Source: Bradyrhizobium neotropicale (GTDB lineage: Bacteria > Pseudomonadota > Alphaproteobacteria > Rhizobiales > Xanthobacteraceae). Taken from it: 59,225 nt of DNA. The notes beneath the pieces were generated by a model. The model had not been told where the DNA came from. It searched no databases and saw only the letters and a program-made list of their open reading frames with translations. Each line of letters starts with the position of its first letter. Position 1 is the stretch's first letter. The translations under genes were made by a program, and so were the position numbers. Location of the stretch: contig NZ_LSEF01000124.1 of assembly GCF_001641695.1 (NCBI RefSeq), positions 51,927-111,151 on the forward strand, written 5' to 3'. This document shows, piece after piece, positions 8,864 through 17,697 of the stretch.

Positions 8864-11800
8864 ATGCTGGAGACAGAGCCGAGTACGGGAGCAGAAGGCG
8901 GCTTGAAGCGTTGGCTCGAAGGCGTCGGTCTCGGACATTACAACGATCTTTTCGTGCAGCACCGCCTCGATCTCGACGTCATGGGCGACCTGACCGAGGC
9001 CGATCTGGTCGAACTCGGACTGCCGCTTGGCGATCGCAAGCGGCTGCAGCGGGCCATGACGGCGCTATTTCAGGCCGAGACGGCGGAGAAGCCGGTTGCG
9101 GTGGCGCGCCCTCAGGCCCGGGCCGAAGCCGGCGCCGAACGGCGTCAGCTCACCACCATGTTCTGCGACATGGTGGATTCCACCTCGCTCTCGGCCCAGT
9201 TCGATCCGGAAGACGTGCGCGACATGATCGCGAGCTTCCGCGAGACCTGCGTCCGCGTCGTGAAGCATTACGAAGGCTATGCCGCCCGCTTCGTCGGCGA
9301 CGGTATCCTGGTCTATTTTGGCTATCCGACCGCGCATGAGGACGACGCGGAGCGCTCGGTGCGCGCTGGACTGGAGATCGTGCGGGTGCTGTCGACCGCG
9401 CGCGCGATCGAGCCGCGCGGCGCGCTCAGCCACGCACCCGCCGTCCGCATCGGGATCGCGACCGGCCTCGTCGTGGTCGGCGATCTCGTGGGCCAGGGCA
9501 CCGAGGAGCGCGACTCCGCGGTCGGAGAAACCGTCAATCTCGCTGCGCGCCTGCAAGGTCTGGCGCCGCCGAATGGCGTCGTGATCTCCTCCTCGACGCA
9601 ATCACTACTGAAGGGGAAATTCGATTACCGCAATCTCGGCGTCCATGCGCTGAAGGGCATCCCGGAGAAGGCCCAGGCCTGGCACGTGGTGCGTGCCTCG
9701 CGGGTGGAAACCCGTTTTGCCGCCGCGATGGGCACGCGGTTGACCCCGCTCGTCAATCGCGAGGAGGAGATCGCGCTGCTCACGGGGCGCTGGCTGCAGG
9801 TCAAGGAGGGTGACGGCCAGGTCGTGGTCAAGTTCGGCGAGCCCGGCATCGGCAAGTCGCGCATCGTGCAGGAAATCTTCGAGCGGATCGCGGGCGACCG
9901 TCACGGGCACGTCTCGTTCCAGTGCTCGCCCTATCACACCTCGACGGCGTTCTATCCCTTTATCGAGCAGCTCAAATTCTCCCTCGGCCTCGACCGTGAG
10001 GACGCGTCTGCCGCGACATTGACGAACCTGGAGATTGCGATCGCCGCCGCCCATGGCGATGTCGAGCAGGTGACGCCGCTGCTCGCCGCACTGCTGTCGA
10101 TTCCGACGGGAGACCGCTATCCGCCGCTCGATCTGTCGCCGCAGCAGCAGAAGGACGCGACCGTCGCGGCGCTGGTCAACCATCTCCTGGGGCTCTCGCG
10201 CGACATGCCGCTGGTGATTGCCCTCGAGGACCTGCATTGGATCGATCCGACCTCCCGCGAGGTCGTCGATCTCCTGGTCGATCGTGCGCAGAACCGGCCG
10301 ATCCTCGTCATCATCACGGCGCGCTCGGAATTCCAGCCGAGCTGGAACGCGCATTCGCACATCACCACGCTGGTGCTGAACCGCTTGAGCCGGCCGCTGC
10401 GCGCGACCATGGTCGAGCGCGTCGCCGGCCGGGAGCTTCCCAAGGAGGTCATCGAGGAGATCATCGTCAAGACCGACGGTGTGCCGCTGTTTCTGGAAGA
10501 GCTGACCAAGACCGTTCTCGAATCCAACGTGCTGACCGAGCGACACGGCCGCTACGTGCTGTCGGGGCCATGGCGCCAGCTCGCGATCCCGGCGACGCTG
10601 ACGGACTCGCTGATGGCGCGGCTCGATCGCATGGGGCCGTTCAAGCGGATCGCGCAGATCGGCGCCACCATCGGTCGCGAGTTCTCCTACGAGACGCTTC
10701 ACGCGGTCGCCAACACGCCGGCGGAGCAGATCGAGGCCGCGCTCAATCATCTGGAAGGGGCGGGGCTGATCGTGCGCCGCGGGCATCCGCCGGATGCGCT
10801 CTACTCCTTCAAGCACGTGATGATCCAGAATGCGGCGCATGCGAGCCTGTTGCACAGCGAACGGCGCAAGCTGCATTCGCGGATCGCTCAGGTGCTCGCC
10901 GAGATGTATCCGGAGAAGACCGAGCGCGAGCCGGAGCTTCTTGCCCATCATCTGACCGAGTCCGGGCAGAGCGAGGGCGCCGCCAGTTTCTGGCTCAAGG
11001 CCGGAAAGCGGGCGGCGAAGAGCGGCGCCAATCTGGAGGCGATCGGCCATCTGCGTCGCGGCCTCGGCGTCGTTCAGGCCAATCCGCGCATGCAGGGCGC
11101 CGACGAGATGGAGCTCGAGCTGCGCATCGCGCTCGGCAACGCGCTGATCGCCGCCAAGGGCTATGCCGTGCAGGAGGTCGAGGAGAACTACATCCGAGCG
11201 CTGGAACTCGGCCAGCAGCTCGACGACGAGGAGAAGGCCTTCGCGGCCACCCGCGGGCTCTGGGTCTGCCATTTCATCCGGGCCGACCTCACGCGCGCGC
11301 ATGATCTCAGCGTCGAATTGTTGAAATTCGCCAAGCGCGAACGGCTGAACGAGCGGGCGCATCCGGCGCAGCAGACCGGCTATCTCATCGAGGCACACCG
11401 CGCCATCGCGATGACCATGCTCTATCGCGGCCGCTTTGCCGCCGCACAGCATCACCTGCACCGCTGCATCAACCTCTACAGCCCCGATCTGCATTCCGAC
11501 CTGATGGAGCGGCATGGCACCGATCCCGGCGTGGTCTCGCTGTCCTATCTCGGCTACCTCCTGTGGTTTCTCGGCCGGCCCGACGCGGCGCGCCAGCACA
11601 GCGAGCAGGCGATCGCGAATGCCGAGAAGATCCGTCATCCCTTCACGCTCGCCTTCGCGCTCGTGTTCGGCGCCTATCTCTGCCAGCACTTGCGCGACGT
11701 CGAGGGTACGCGCGATCACGCCAACCGCGCCATGATCATCGCGACCGAGCACAACTTCCTGCACTGGAAGCAGCAGGCTGCGATCCTGCGCGGCTGGGCG

Positions 11801-12337
11801 CTGACCCAGCTCGGCGAGGCCGACGAAGGCCTCAGCCAAATGCGCTTCGGTCTCGACGAGTATGAGGCGATGGACTCCTGGCTCGCGGGCTGCTGGTTCC
11901 GCTGCCTGCTCGCGGAAGCCTATGCCAAGGTCGGCCTGCGTGATGCGGCCTTGCGTGCTCTCGACGGTGCGCTGGCGACCGCAAGACGGACCGGCGATCA
12001 CTCCTATCTCGCCGAGGTCTATCGCCTGCAGGGCGAGATCACCCTGTCGGACGGCAGCGCGGCTTCGCTCCAGGAGGCGGAGGATCTATTTGGTCTTTCG
12101 CTGGAGACCGCGCGCAAGCAGGGCGCGCTGTCCTGGGAGCTTCGGACCGCCGTCAGCCTTGCGCGGCTGTCGCAGGACGCCGGCAGGCGCGAACATGCAT
12201 CCCTGCTGCTCACGCCGATCGTCGGCAAGTTCAGCGAAGGTTTCCTCACGCCGGACCTGAAGCAGGCGATGCAGCTCGTGAACGAGCTCGGCGCGGATGC
12301 ATCCGCGCACCGTCACCATGTCGATGCGGCGAAATGA
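8864..12337 (+). CDS. SAM domain / class III nucleotide cyclase / AAA / TPR-like signalling protein
   Basis: About 1157 aa. Residues 10-66 resemble a SAM (sterile alpha motif) domain (LKRWLEGVGLGHYNDLF...DLTEADLVELGL). A class III adenylate/guanylate cyclase domain follows, with metal-binding Asp102 (FCDMVDST), a second metal motif FVGDGILVYF and the catalytic N/R block GETVNLAARL. Next is a STAND-type AAA ATPase: Walker A GEPGIGKS at 325-332 and Walker-B-like ALEDLHWIDP. The C-terminal half is helical repeat, probably TPR-like. The ATG at 8864 is chosen because the protein then starts just before the SAM domain; the open frame further upstream runs into the NRPS promoter region. Divergent from the NRPS (137-bp gap) and overlapping the next gene by ATGA. 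Confidence 0.9.
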   Translation: MLETEPSTGAEGGLKRWLEGVGLGHYNDLFVQHRLDLDVMGDLTEADLVELGLPLGDRKRLQRAMTALFQAETAEKPVAVARPQARAEAGAERRQLTTMFCDMVDSTSLSAQFDPEDVRDMIASFRETCVRVVKHYEGYAARFVGDGILVYFGYPTAHEDDAERSVRAGLEIVRVLSTARAIEPRGALSHAPAVRIGIATGLVVVGDLVGQGTEERDSAVGETVNLAARLQGLAPPNGVVISSSTQSLLKGKFDYRNLGVHALKGIPEKAQAWHVVRASRVETRFAAAMGTRLTPLVNREEEIALLTGRWLQVKEGDGQVVVKFGEPGIGKSRIVQEIFERIAGDRHGHVSFQCSPYHTSTAFYPFIEQLKFSLGLDREDASAATLTNLEIAIAAAHGDVEQVTPLLAALLSIPTGDRYPPLDLSPQQQKDATVAALVNHLLGLSRDMPLVIALEDLHWIDPTSREVVDLLVDRAQNRPILVIITARSEFQPSWNAHSHITTLVLNRLSRPLRATMVERVAGRELPKEVIEEIIVKTDGVPLFLEELTKTVLESNVLTERHGRYVLSGPWRQLAIPATLTDSLMARLDRMGPFKRIAQIGATIGREFSYETLHAVANTPAEQIEAALNHLEGAGLIVRRGHPPDALYSFKHVMIQNAAHASLLHSERRKLHSRIAQVLAEMYPEKTEREPELLAHHLTESGQSEGAASFWLKAGKRAAKSGANLEAIGHLRRGLGVVQANPRMQGADEMELELRIALGNALIAAKGYAVQEVEENYIRALELGQQLDDEEKAFAATRGLWVCHFIRADLTRAHDLSVELLKFAKRERLNERAHPAQQTGYLIEAHRAIAMTMLYRGRFAAAQHHLHRCINLYSPDLHSDLMERHGTDPGVVSLSYLGYLLWFLGRPDAARQHSEQAIANAEKIRHPFTLAFALVFGAYLCQHLRDVEGTRDHANRAMIIATEHNFLHWKQQAAILRGWALTQLGEADEGLSQMRFGLDEYEAMDSWLAGCWFRCLLAEAYAKVGLRDAALRALDGALATARRTGDHSYLAEVYRLQGEITLSDGSAASLQEAEDLFGLSLETARKQGALSWELRTAVSLARLSQDAGRREHASLLLTPIVGKFSEGFLTPDLKQAMQLVNELGADASAHRHHVDAAK

Positions 12338-13125
12338 GCGATCTCGCGGCCGCGCGCGCGCGTTACGTCGAGCTGATTGCGAGGCGCGAGCAGATTTCGT
12401 CGCCGCGCCTGCTCGACGCGCTCGCTGCGGTCCCGCGCGAGGATTTTCTGCCGAAGGGCCCCTGGCGCATCAAGAGCGAGGCGGCGCGCAGCTATCGGCT
12501 GACGCCGGACGCCGACCCCGTCCATCTCTATGACAATGTTTTGGTGGCGATCGATGCGCGCCGCAGGCTCGACACCGGCCTGCCGAGCCTGTGGACGCAT
12601 TTCATCGACGTGCTCGACGTCGGTACGAAGCAGCGCGTGGTGCAGGTTGGCTGCGGGCTCGGATATTTTTCGGCCGTGCTGTCGAGGATGGTGGGCCCGA
12701 AAGGTGAGGTGCGTGCAATCGAATGCGACGAGCGGCTGGCACGGCGCGCCGCGGGCTATCTCGCGCCGTACCGCAATGTCGATGTCATCAATCGCAACGG
12801 ATGCGCGGATATCGGCGGCCCCGCGGACGTGATCATCGTGCATGCCGGCTTCTCGCATCCGCAGCCGTTGTGGCTGCAGTCGCTTCGTCCGCGCGGCCGG
12901 CTTCTCGTGCCGTTGACGCAAAGGGACCGCGAAGGCGCCGTCGTCAGGATCACGCGTAAGGCTAGGGGCTTCGAAGCGGAGGCAGTCCAGCAGATCCGGA
13001 TATTTCCCGGCCGGGGCCGCGGTACGACCGCGCTCGACGACCGCGTCGCCGACTGGTGGGAGCGGGCATCATCGCTGGCGCCGCTGCGCTTTCGTGGCCT
13101 CGCGCAGGGACTGCCGGCTGAATAG
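12334..13125 (+). CDS. PCMT-like SAM-dependent methyltransferase
   Basis: 263-aa methyltransferase of the protein-L-isoaspartate O-methyltransferase (PCMT) superfamily. The N-terminal SPRLLDALAAVPREDFLP resembles the PCMT leader, and motif I is VQVGCGLGYFSAVLSRM followed by the acidic residue of the SAM ribose site (AIECDERLA). It is longer than bacterial Pcm (about 210 aa) and has an extra C-terminal region. The Pcm substrate-loop motif is not obvious, so repair of isoaspartyl residues is uncertain and another acceptor is possible. The start codon overlaps the cyclase stop (ATGA), implying coupled translation. Confidence 0.8.
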   Translation: MSDLAAARARYVELIARREQISSPRLLDALAAVPREDFLPKGPWRIKSEAARSYRLTPDADPVHLYDNVLVAIDARRRLDTGLPSLWTHFIDVLDVGTKQRVVQVGCGLGYFSAVLSRMVGPKGEVRAIECDERLARRAAGYLAPYRNVDVINRNGCADIGGPADVIIVHAGFSHPQPLWLQSLRPRGRLLVPLTQRDREGAVVRITRKARGFEAEAVQQIRIFPGRGRGTTALDDRVADWWERASSLAPLRFRGLAQGLPAE

Positions 13126-13234
13126 ACTTCGATTCGCTTTATCTTGATTCGGAATGTGAGTTTCCACCACCTCGCCGGGCGTGTGGGTGAGGCTCGATGG
13201 TCATTTGAGACGTCGAAGGCGCACTAAGTCCGCC

Positions 13235-14302
13235 TCAGGCGGCGTTCGCGAATTTGGTGATGACGTCCAGGAAAGGCTTTGGCTTGAACTCGCCGTCGAG
13301 CGGCAACGGACGGTTTGGCTGCTTGTCCTCGCGGGCGAACGTCCCGTTGATCCAGCTGTGGCGATCCGAGATTCCCCAGGTCAGGATCGAGCGCACCGGG
13401 CCGCTGGTCGAGATCGCGGTCAGCAGATCATCGACGCGCTGGGCGACGATGGCGTCGCGCTCGGCCGGATTGCCCGCCAGCTTCTGGTCGTTGACGTCGA
13501 GCTCTGTGACGAGGACCTCGAGGCCCCACGACCGCAGCTCGGTGACGAATTCGGCAAGCCCGTGCGTGTCGATCTCGAGCTCGGCGTGCAGATGCGACTG
13601 GAGCCCGACGGCGTGAAGCGGCACGCCCTGGTCGAGCAGATCCATGATGAGCTTGCGGAACGCGGCGCGCTTTGCGATGAAAGAGCCCTTTGCCGACTCG
13701 ATGTCGTATTCGTTGATCGCGAGCTTGACATAGGGATCGGCGGCGGCCGCCGTGCGGAAGGCCAGCGGGATCCAGCGGTCACCGAGATTTTGCGACCAGA
13801 ACGAGTCGCGTCTGTCGGTGACTTTCTTCGGATTGTCGGGGATCGGTTCGTTGACGACGTCCCACGAGGTCAGCTTGTCCTTGTAGTAGGACACGACGGT
13901 CGCGATGTGATCGACGAAGGCACGCTCGACGCCCTTCGCGTCCTTGATCTGCCTGGTCCAGTCCGGAATGTCATGGTACCAGGCGAGCGCGTGTCCGCGC
14001 ATCGTCAGGTCGTTCTGCCGGGCAAAATCCAGGATCGCATCGGCGCGCTCGAAGGCGAAGGTGTGGGCGTCGGGCCGCAGCATCGGCCATTTCAGTTCGA
14101 GCTCCGGCACGAGCTGCGTGCAATAGGTGCTGATCGCTTCGCCGAACCGCGGATCGGCCTGCAAATTCCACAGCGTGGCCGCCGCACCATAGCCCGGGCG
14201 GCGCTGGGCAAGCTTGGATTCCGGCGCGGCAGCCGCAGATGTGCCGGCCGCGAGCGTTGCGGCGCTGCCGAGAAGAAATTCGCGTCGGTCGAGCCTGGTC
14301 AC
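13235..14302 (-). CDS. GH10 family endo-1,4-beta-xylanase-like, Tat exported
   Basis: Glycoside hydrolase family 10 protein of about 355 aa. The acid/base Glu is in WDVVNEP and the nucleophile Glu in VTELDV; HALAWY and a late WGISDRHSW are also family motifs. The N-terminus LDRREFLLGSAATLAAG with AAAA near the cleavage site is a twin-arginine signal, so it acts in the periplasm or outside. I favour the GTG at 14302, which has an AAGGA box about 10 bases upstream and gives a short n-region; an in-frame ATG at 14335 without a clear ribosome site is the alternative. It sits head to head with a polysaccharide flippase gene, so its substrate may be the cell's own exopolysaccharide rather than plant xylan. 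That is inference. Confidence 0.88.
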   Translation of the reverse strand: MTRLDRREFLLGSAATLAAGTSAAAAPESKLAQRRPGYGAAATLWNLQADPRFGEAISTYCTQLVPELELKWPMLRPDAHTFAFERADAILDFARQNDLTMRGHALAWYHDIPDWTRQIKDAKGVERAFVDHIATVVSYYKDKLTSWDVVNEPIPDNPKKVTDRRDSFWSQNLGDRWIPLAFRTAAAADPYVKLAINEYDIESAKGSFIAKRAAFRKLIMDLLDQGVPLHAVGLQSHLHAELEIDTHGLAEFVTELRSWGLEVLVTELDVNDQKLAGNPAERDAIVAQRVDDLLTAISTSGPVRSILTWGISDRHSWINGTFAREDKQPNRPLPLDGEFKPKPFLDVITKFANAA

Positions 14303-14611
14303 GAGGCGGCAGTCCTTTCGGAACCAACGCGTCATCGTACCAAGCAGAGGGTTGCGACGCCGAGGTTTCCAGCGGTTGGGTTAACTGTTGCCGAACGGCT
14401 TCGTCAGCGTGCCTGTGGCACCCTTCGGTAATCGCGCCGGTCATTTCACAAATTTAACGCTAACGCGCGAAATCCGCTTCGCCGCTCCATTCGCGGTCCG
14501 ATTTGCAGGCTTATGTGGCTATCTTTGCCGATGCTGCGGCGCAGTCCGATCGCCACGCCAACTGTTTAACGATCCGTTCATCCGCAAGGCCGCCAACGGT
14601 CCCGTGCTCGC

Positions 14612-16048
14612 ATGCTGAACCGCCATTTCTCGATCTACCTCGCAGCCTATGTGCTGCCGGCCGCGGTCGGCTTCTTCGCGATCACCGCGTACACGCGGCT
14701 TCTGAGCCTGGCCGAGTACGGCGTCTACGTCGTCGGCATGAGCATCGCCAGCATTCTGGGCGCGGTCTTCTTCGCCTGGATCAAATTGTCGGTGTCCCGT
14801 TATCAGGCAATGTCGGCCGAGGCGGATTTCCGCGGCACGGCGATGGTCGGCTTTGCGCTGACGGTTGCCGTGCTCTGCGCCACGGCGCCGCTGGTCCTCC
14901 TGTTCCGCAGCGACGTCAGCGTCGAGCTGCTGCTTGCCTGCATGTTCGTTGCGATCATGGCGAATGCGGTCGACGTCGGCCAGGAATTCGAACGTGCCAA
15001 ATTGCGTCCCTACCGGTTCGCTGCGATCGCGATCGTGCGCAGCATCTCGAGCGTCGGCTTTGGCCTCTTGGGGATCTGGCTCGGCTGGGGCGGCATGGGC
15101 CTGCTCGCCGCGTTCGGCCTGGGCTCGCTGACCGGCATCATCCTCAATCTGGTGGGCGATCGGTCCAGGGTCGCGCGTTTTCAGCGCTCTCAGTTCATGC
15201 AACTGGCGCGCTATGGCCTGCCGCTCACGCTCGCCGGCCTTTCGGTTGCGCTCTATTCGACCTGCGACAGGCTCATCGTCGCCTACCTGCTCGGCAAGGA
15301 TGCCGCCGGCATCTTCGGCGTCGCCGCCGATCTGCCGCGTCAGTTCATGGTGATGATCGCATCCAGCGTCGCCGCGGCCACCGTGCCGCTGGTGTTCCGG
15401 TCACTGTCGGAGAAGAGCGATGCGGCCACCCGCGAGCGCCTGACCGAAAGCCTCGAGCTCCTGCTCGTCGTGGTCGCCCCCGTCGCCGTGTGGCTTGCGC
15501 TCGCGGCGGATCAGGTCGCAGGCACGCTCGTCGGTGTCGATTTCCGCGCCGGCGTGTCCGCATTGCTGCCGATGCTGGTGCTCGCACGCTTCTTCGGCAT
15601 CGCCAACCAGTTCTACGTGCAGATCAGCTTCCAGCTCGCCGAGCGGCCCTTCATGCTGGCGGCGCAGTCCTTCCTCACGCTGGTGGTGAGCGTGCTGCTG
15701 ATGTTCGCGCTGGTCGCGGGCTACGGTCTCTACGGGGCCGCACTCGCGACCCTTGCGACCGAGGCGATCGGCTTCCTCGTCGCGGTCGTCCTGATGCACC
15801 GCGCCTTTCCCGTGCCGTTCGACGTCAACCGGCTCGCCGGCATCGCCGTATCAGTGGCAGCGATGGCCGCCGCGATCCTGCTCGCACGCTCGCAAGTCGC
15901 CGGCACCGGCCTCCTGTCGCTCATCATCGTGAGCCTCGCGGGCGGCATCGCCTATGCCGGAACGGCGTGGCTCCTCAACGTCGCCAATTTGCGGACGCTG
16001 TCGCTGCGCTTTCTGCGGACCTTCAACCGGAAGGCGCTGGGCGTCTGA
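14612..16048 (+). CDS. oligosaccharide flippase / polysaccharide export membrane protein (Wzx-like)
   Basis: 478-aa integral membrane protein with about 12-14 hydrophobic segments through its length. The opening, MLNRHFSIYLAAYVLPAAVG then RLLSLAEYGVYVV, is the typical N-terminus of the MOP-superfamily polysaccharide translocases, where the E-Y-G motif follows TM1. It should flip lipid-linked oligosaccharide across the inner membrane. No glycosyltransferases are adjacent, which is unusual for a wzx gene; the only carbohydrate neighbour is the divergent GH10 enzyme. The 276-bp gap upstream (14336-14611) could hold both promoters; I could not define elements in it. Confidence 0.85.
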   Translation: MLNRHFSIYLAAYVLPAAVGFFAITAYTRLLSLAEYGVYVVGMSIASILGAVFFAWIKLSVSRYQAMSAEADFRGTAMVGFALTVAVLCATAPLVLLFRSDVSVELLLACMFVAIMANAVDVGQEFERAKLRPYRFAAIAIVRSISSVGFGLLGIWLGWGGMGLLAAFGLGSLTGIILNLVGDRSRVARFQRSQFMQLARYGLPLTLAGLSVALYSTCDRLIVAYLLGKDAAGIFGVAADLPRQFMVMIASSVAAATVPLVFRSLSEKSDAATRERLTESLELLLVVVAPVAVWLALAADQVAGTLVGVDFRAGVSALLPMLVLARFFGIANQFYVQISFQLAERPFMLAAQSFLTLVVSVLLMFALVAGYGLYGAALATLATEAIGFLVAVVLMHRAFPVPFDVNRLAGIAVSVAAMAAAILLARSQVAGTGLLSLIIVSLAGGIAYAGTAWLLNVANLRTLSLRFLRTFNRKALGV

Positions 16049-16060
16049 TCGCGGAGGCGC

Positions 16061-16765
16061 CTAGGCAAGATCCGCGAGTATCCCCGCCAGCTCTTCGGGC
16101 CGGTTGTTGGCAACCATGTGATTGGTCGCGATCTCGTGGTAGCGCCAGGCGAGTGAGTCCTTGGCGTGCCGGGCAGCCCGCCAGAACGCGTCGTTGCCGA
16201 TGTCGTTTTCGGGAGCCCGCGTTGCCTTGATGTAGGTCCTAGTGAATGGAAAGGACTCCAGCGGCTGTGACAGGAAAACGGGCTCCGTGAAGCAGCCCTG
16301 CGGATGGGTGGTCCGCCGTGCGGCCATCCACTCTCCTTCCGCAGGGTTGTCATAGTCACGCGCGGGACCCGTCATGAGCCAATCCTGGCCAAGCTCGATC
16401 TTGGCGCGGGCCGGGCGCCCGAGATGCGACGAGACCGACTCGCCATTTTGAGGGACAAACGCGTCCAGATAGACAAGATGCGCAACGCGCTCGGCGATGT
16501 GCTCAAGCGCGCCGGTGACGACAAAGCCGCCATAGGAGAAGCCGAGCAGGACGATCCGGTCGAGGTCCTCGTACAGCACATGGTTGACGACGTCGCGAAT
16601 GTGCGTGCCGAGGCCGACCTGCGGGCTGGACAGGTGGATGCGTTCACCAACCCCGGTCAGGCTCGGCGTGAACACGTCGTGCTGCTTGGCGCGGAGCAGC
16701 CGTCGCACATGCCGAAATCCGTGTGCGCCACCCCAGGCGCCGTGAACCAGGACAAACGTGGTCAT
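16061..16765 (-). CDS. alpha/beta hydrolase
   Basis: 234-aa alpha/beta hydrolase of the small esterase / hydroxynitrile-lyase-like group. It starts MTTFVLVHGAWGGAHGF (oxyanion HGAW motif), has the nucleophile elbow LLGFSYGG with Ser in G-x-S-x-G, an acid candidate in YLDAFVP and the C-terminal catalytic His in TNHMVANNRPEELA. The ATG at 16765 is chosen because AGGAG precedes it by 8 bases and the family starts directly with the first beta strand. Cytoplasmic, with no signal peptide. It converges on the flippase gene with a gap of only 12 bp. Substrate unknown. Confidence 0.87.
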   Translation of the reverse strand: MTTFVLVHGAWGGAHGFRHVRRLLRAKQHDVFTPSLTGVGERIHLSSPQVGLGTHIRDVVNHVLYEDLDRIVLLGFSYGGFVVTGALEHIAERVAHLVYLDAFVPQNGESVSSHLGRPARAKIELGQDWLMTGPARDYDNPAEGEWMAARRTTHPQGCFTEPVFLSQPLESFPFTRTYIKATRAPENDIGNDAFWRAARHAKDSLAWRYHEIATNHMVANNRPEELAGILADLA

Positions 16766-17023
16766 CCCCTTAACTCCTGACAAGACGCTGCTCGGCGAGC
16801 AGAACGGGCGGATGCTAGGGTGCATTGACCGGGTACGCAATCCGGCAGCCGGTCCTGCGATTTTGCGCCGCCGACCTCGCGGATCGGCCGCGTGCCGTCC
16901 CAGCTCAATGCCGCCTGCCGGACGCGCTCGAAGAAACGTCGGCCGAATCGACTCGCAAAGTGCACTCATCGTGCGCATGATGCGCGGGTATATCCATTCA
17001 GATGCCCGAGTGGTCTTCAAGAC

Positions 17024-17608
17024 ATGAAAGTCACGCTGCTGAAACCTGAGAACTACACCCGCTCGCTGTGGAAAAACGGCGGCGGCATCTTCACCGATAT
17101 CGCGGGTGCTTATCGCGCCGATGCGCCGGCGAAGGATTGGAGCAGCCTGCTCTGGCGGTTCGCCTCTACGCCGATCATGACGCCTGGCCCCTTCTCCTAC
17201 ATGCCTGGCGTCGACCGTTTACAGATGGTTGTTCGCGGGCGTGGGCTGGTGCTCAAGGCGCCGGAGCGGGAATTCGACGAGCGCAACCCGTTCACGACCG
17301 TCCGCTTCACTGGCGAACTCGAGATCGTGACCGAACTCGAGGCCGGTCCGGTCGAGGTCGTGAACCTGATGGCGCGGCGCAATGCTGCGGAGATCGAGCT
17401 GGTAGCGCTCAGAGAGTCCGGCGATCGGCGGCTGTCCGCCGGCACGCATCTCGTTTACGCAGCTTGCGGCGATTGTCACATTCGTCTCGATGGAGAGGAC
17501 TTTGCCATCACCGATGGCAGCACGTTGAGGGTCGAGCTGAGCGAGGCCTCGGAGGTCGCGCTCGTTTCGGGGCTGGTGGTGCTCGGGTCGATTCAGGTCG
17601 CCGGCTAG
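17024..17608 (+). CDS. HutD/Ves family protein
   Basis: 194-aa cupin-like protein. The N-terminus (LLKPENYTRSLWKNGGGIFTDIA) and the WRFASTPI / GPFSYMPGVDRLQMVVRG segments match the HutD/Ves family, beta-barrel proteins often found with histidine utilisation genes. No hut genes are in this window, so it is an orphan copy; the biochemical role of the family is not well defined. The ATG at 17024 follows directly after the last in-frame non-family residues. It is upstream of and co-oriented with a cyclase gene (89-bp gap). Confidence 0.82.
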   Translation: MKVTLLKPENYTRSLWKNGGGIFTDIAGAYRADAPAKDWSSLLWRFASTPIMTPGPFSYMPGVDRLQMVVRGRGLVLKAPEREFDERNPFTTVRFTGELEIVTELEAGPVEVVNLMARRNAAEIELVALRESGDRRLSAGTHLVYAACGDCHIRLDGEDFAITDGSTLRVELSEASEVALVSGLVVLGSIQVAG

Positions 17609-17697
17609 GCCGCAATCGGCCAACGGACCAGGTTGACGTCGCCAAACGGGAACACGATATATCCGGTCAGATTGAGATCGCCGCCCAGAGGCAGGAC

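Noticed and set aside
9605..12001. 798-codon minus-strand frame
   Set aside because: Lies fully inside the SAM/cyclase/AAA gene and has no recognisable motif or ribosome site.
14503..16230. 575-codon plus-strand frame
   Set aside because: Overlaps the flippase in another frame; Arg/Gly-rich without membrane segments.
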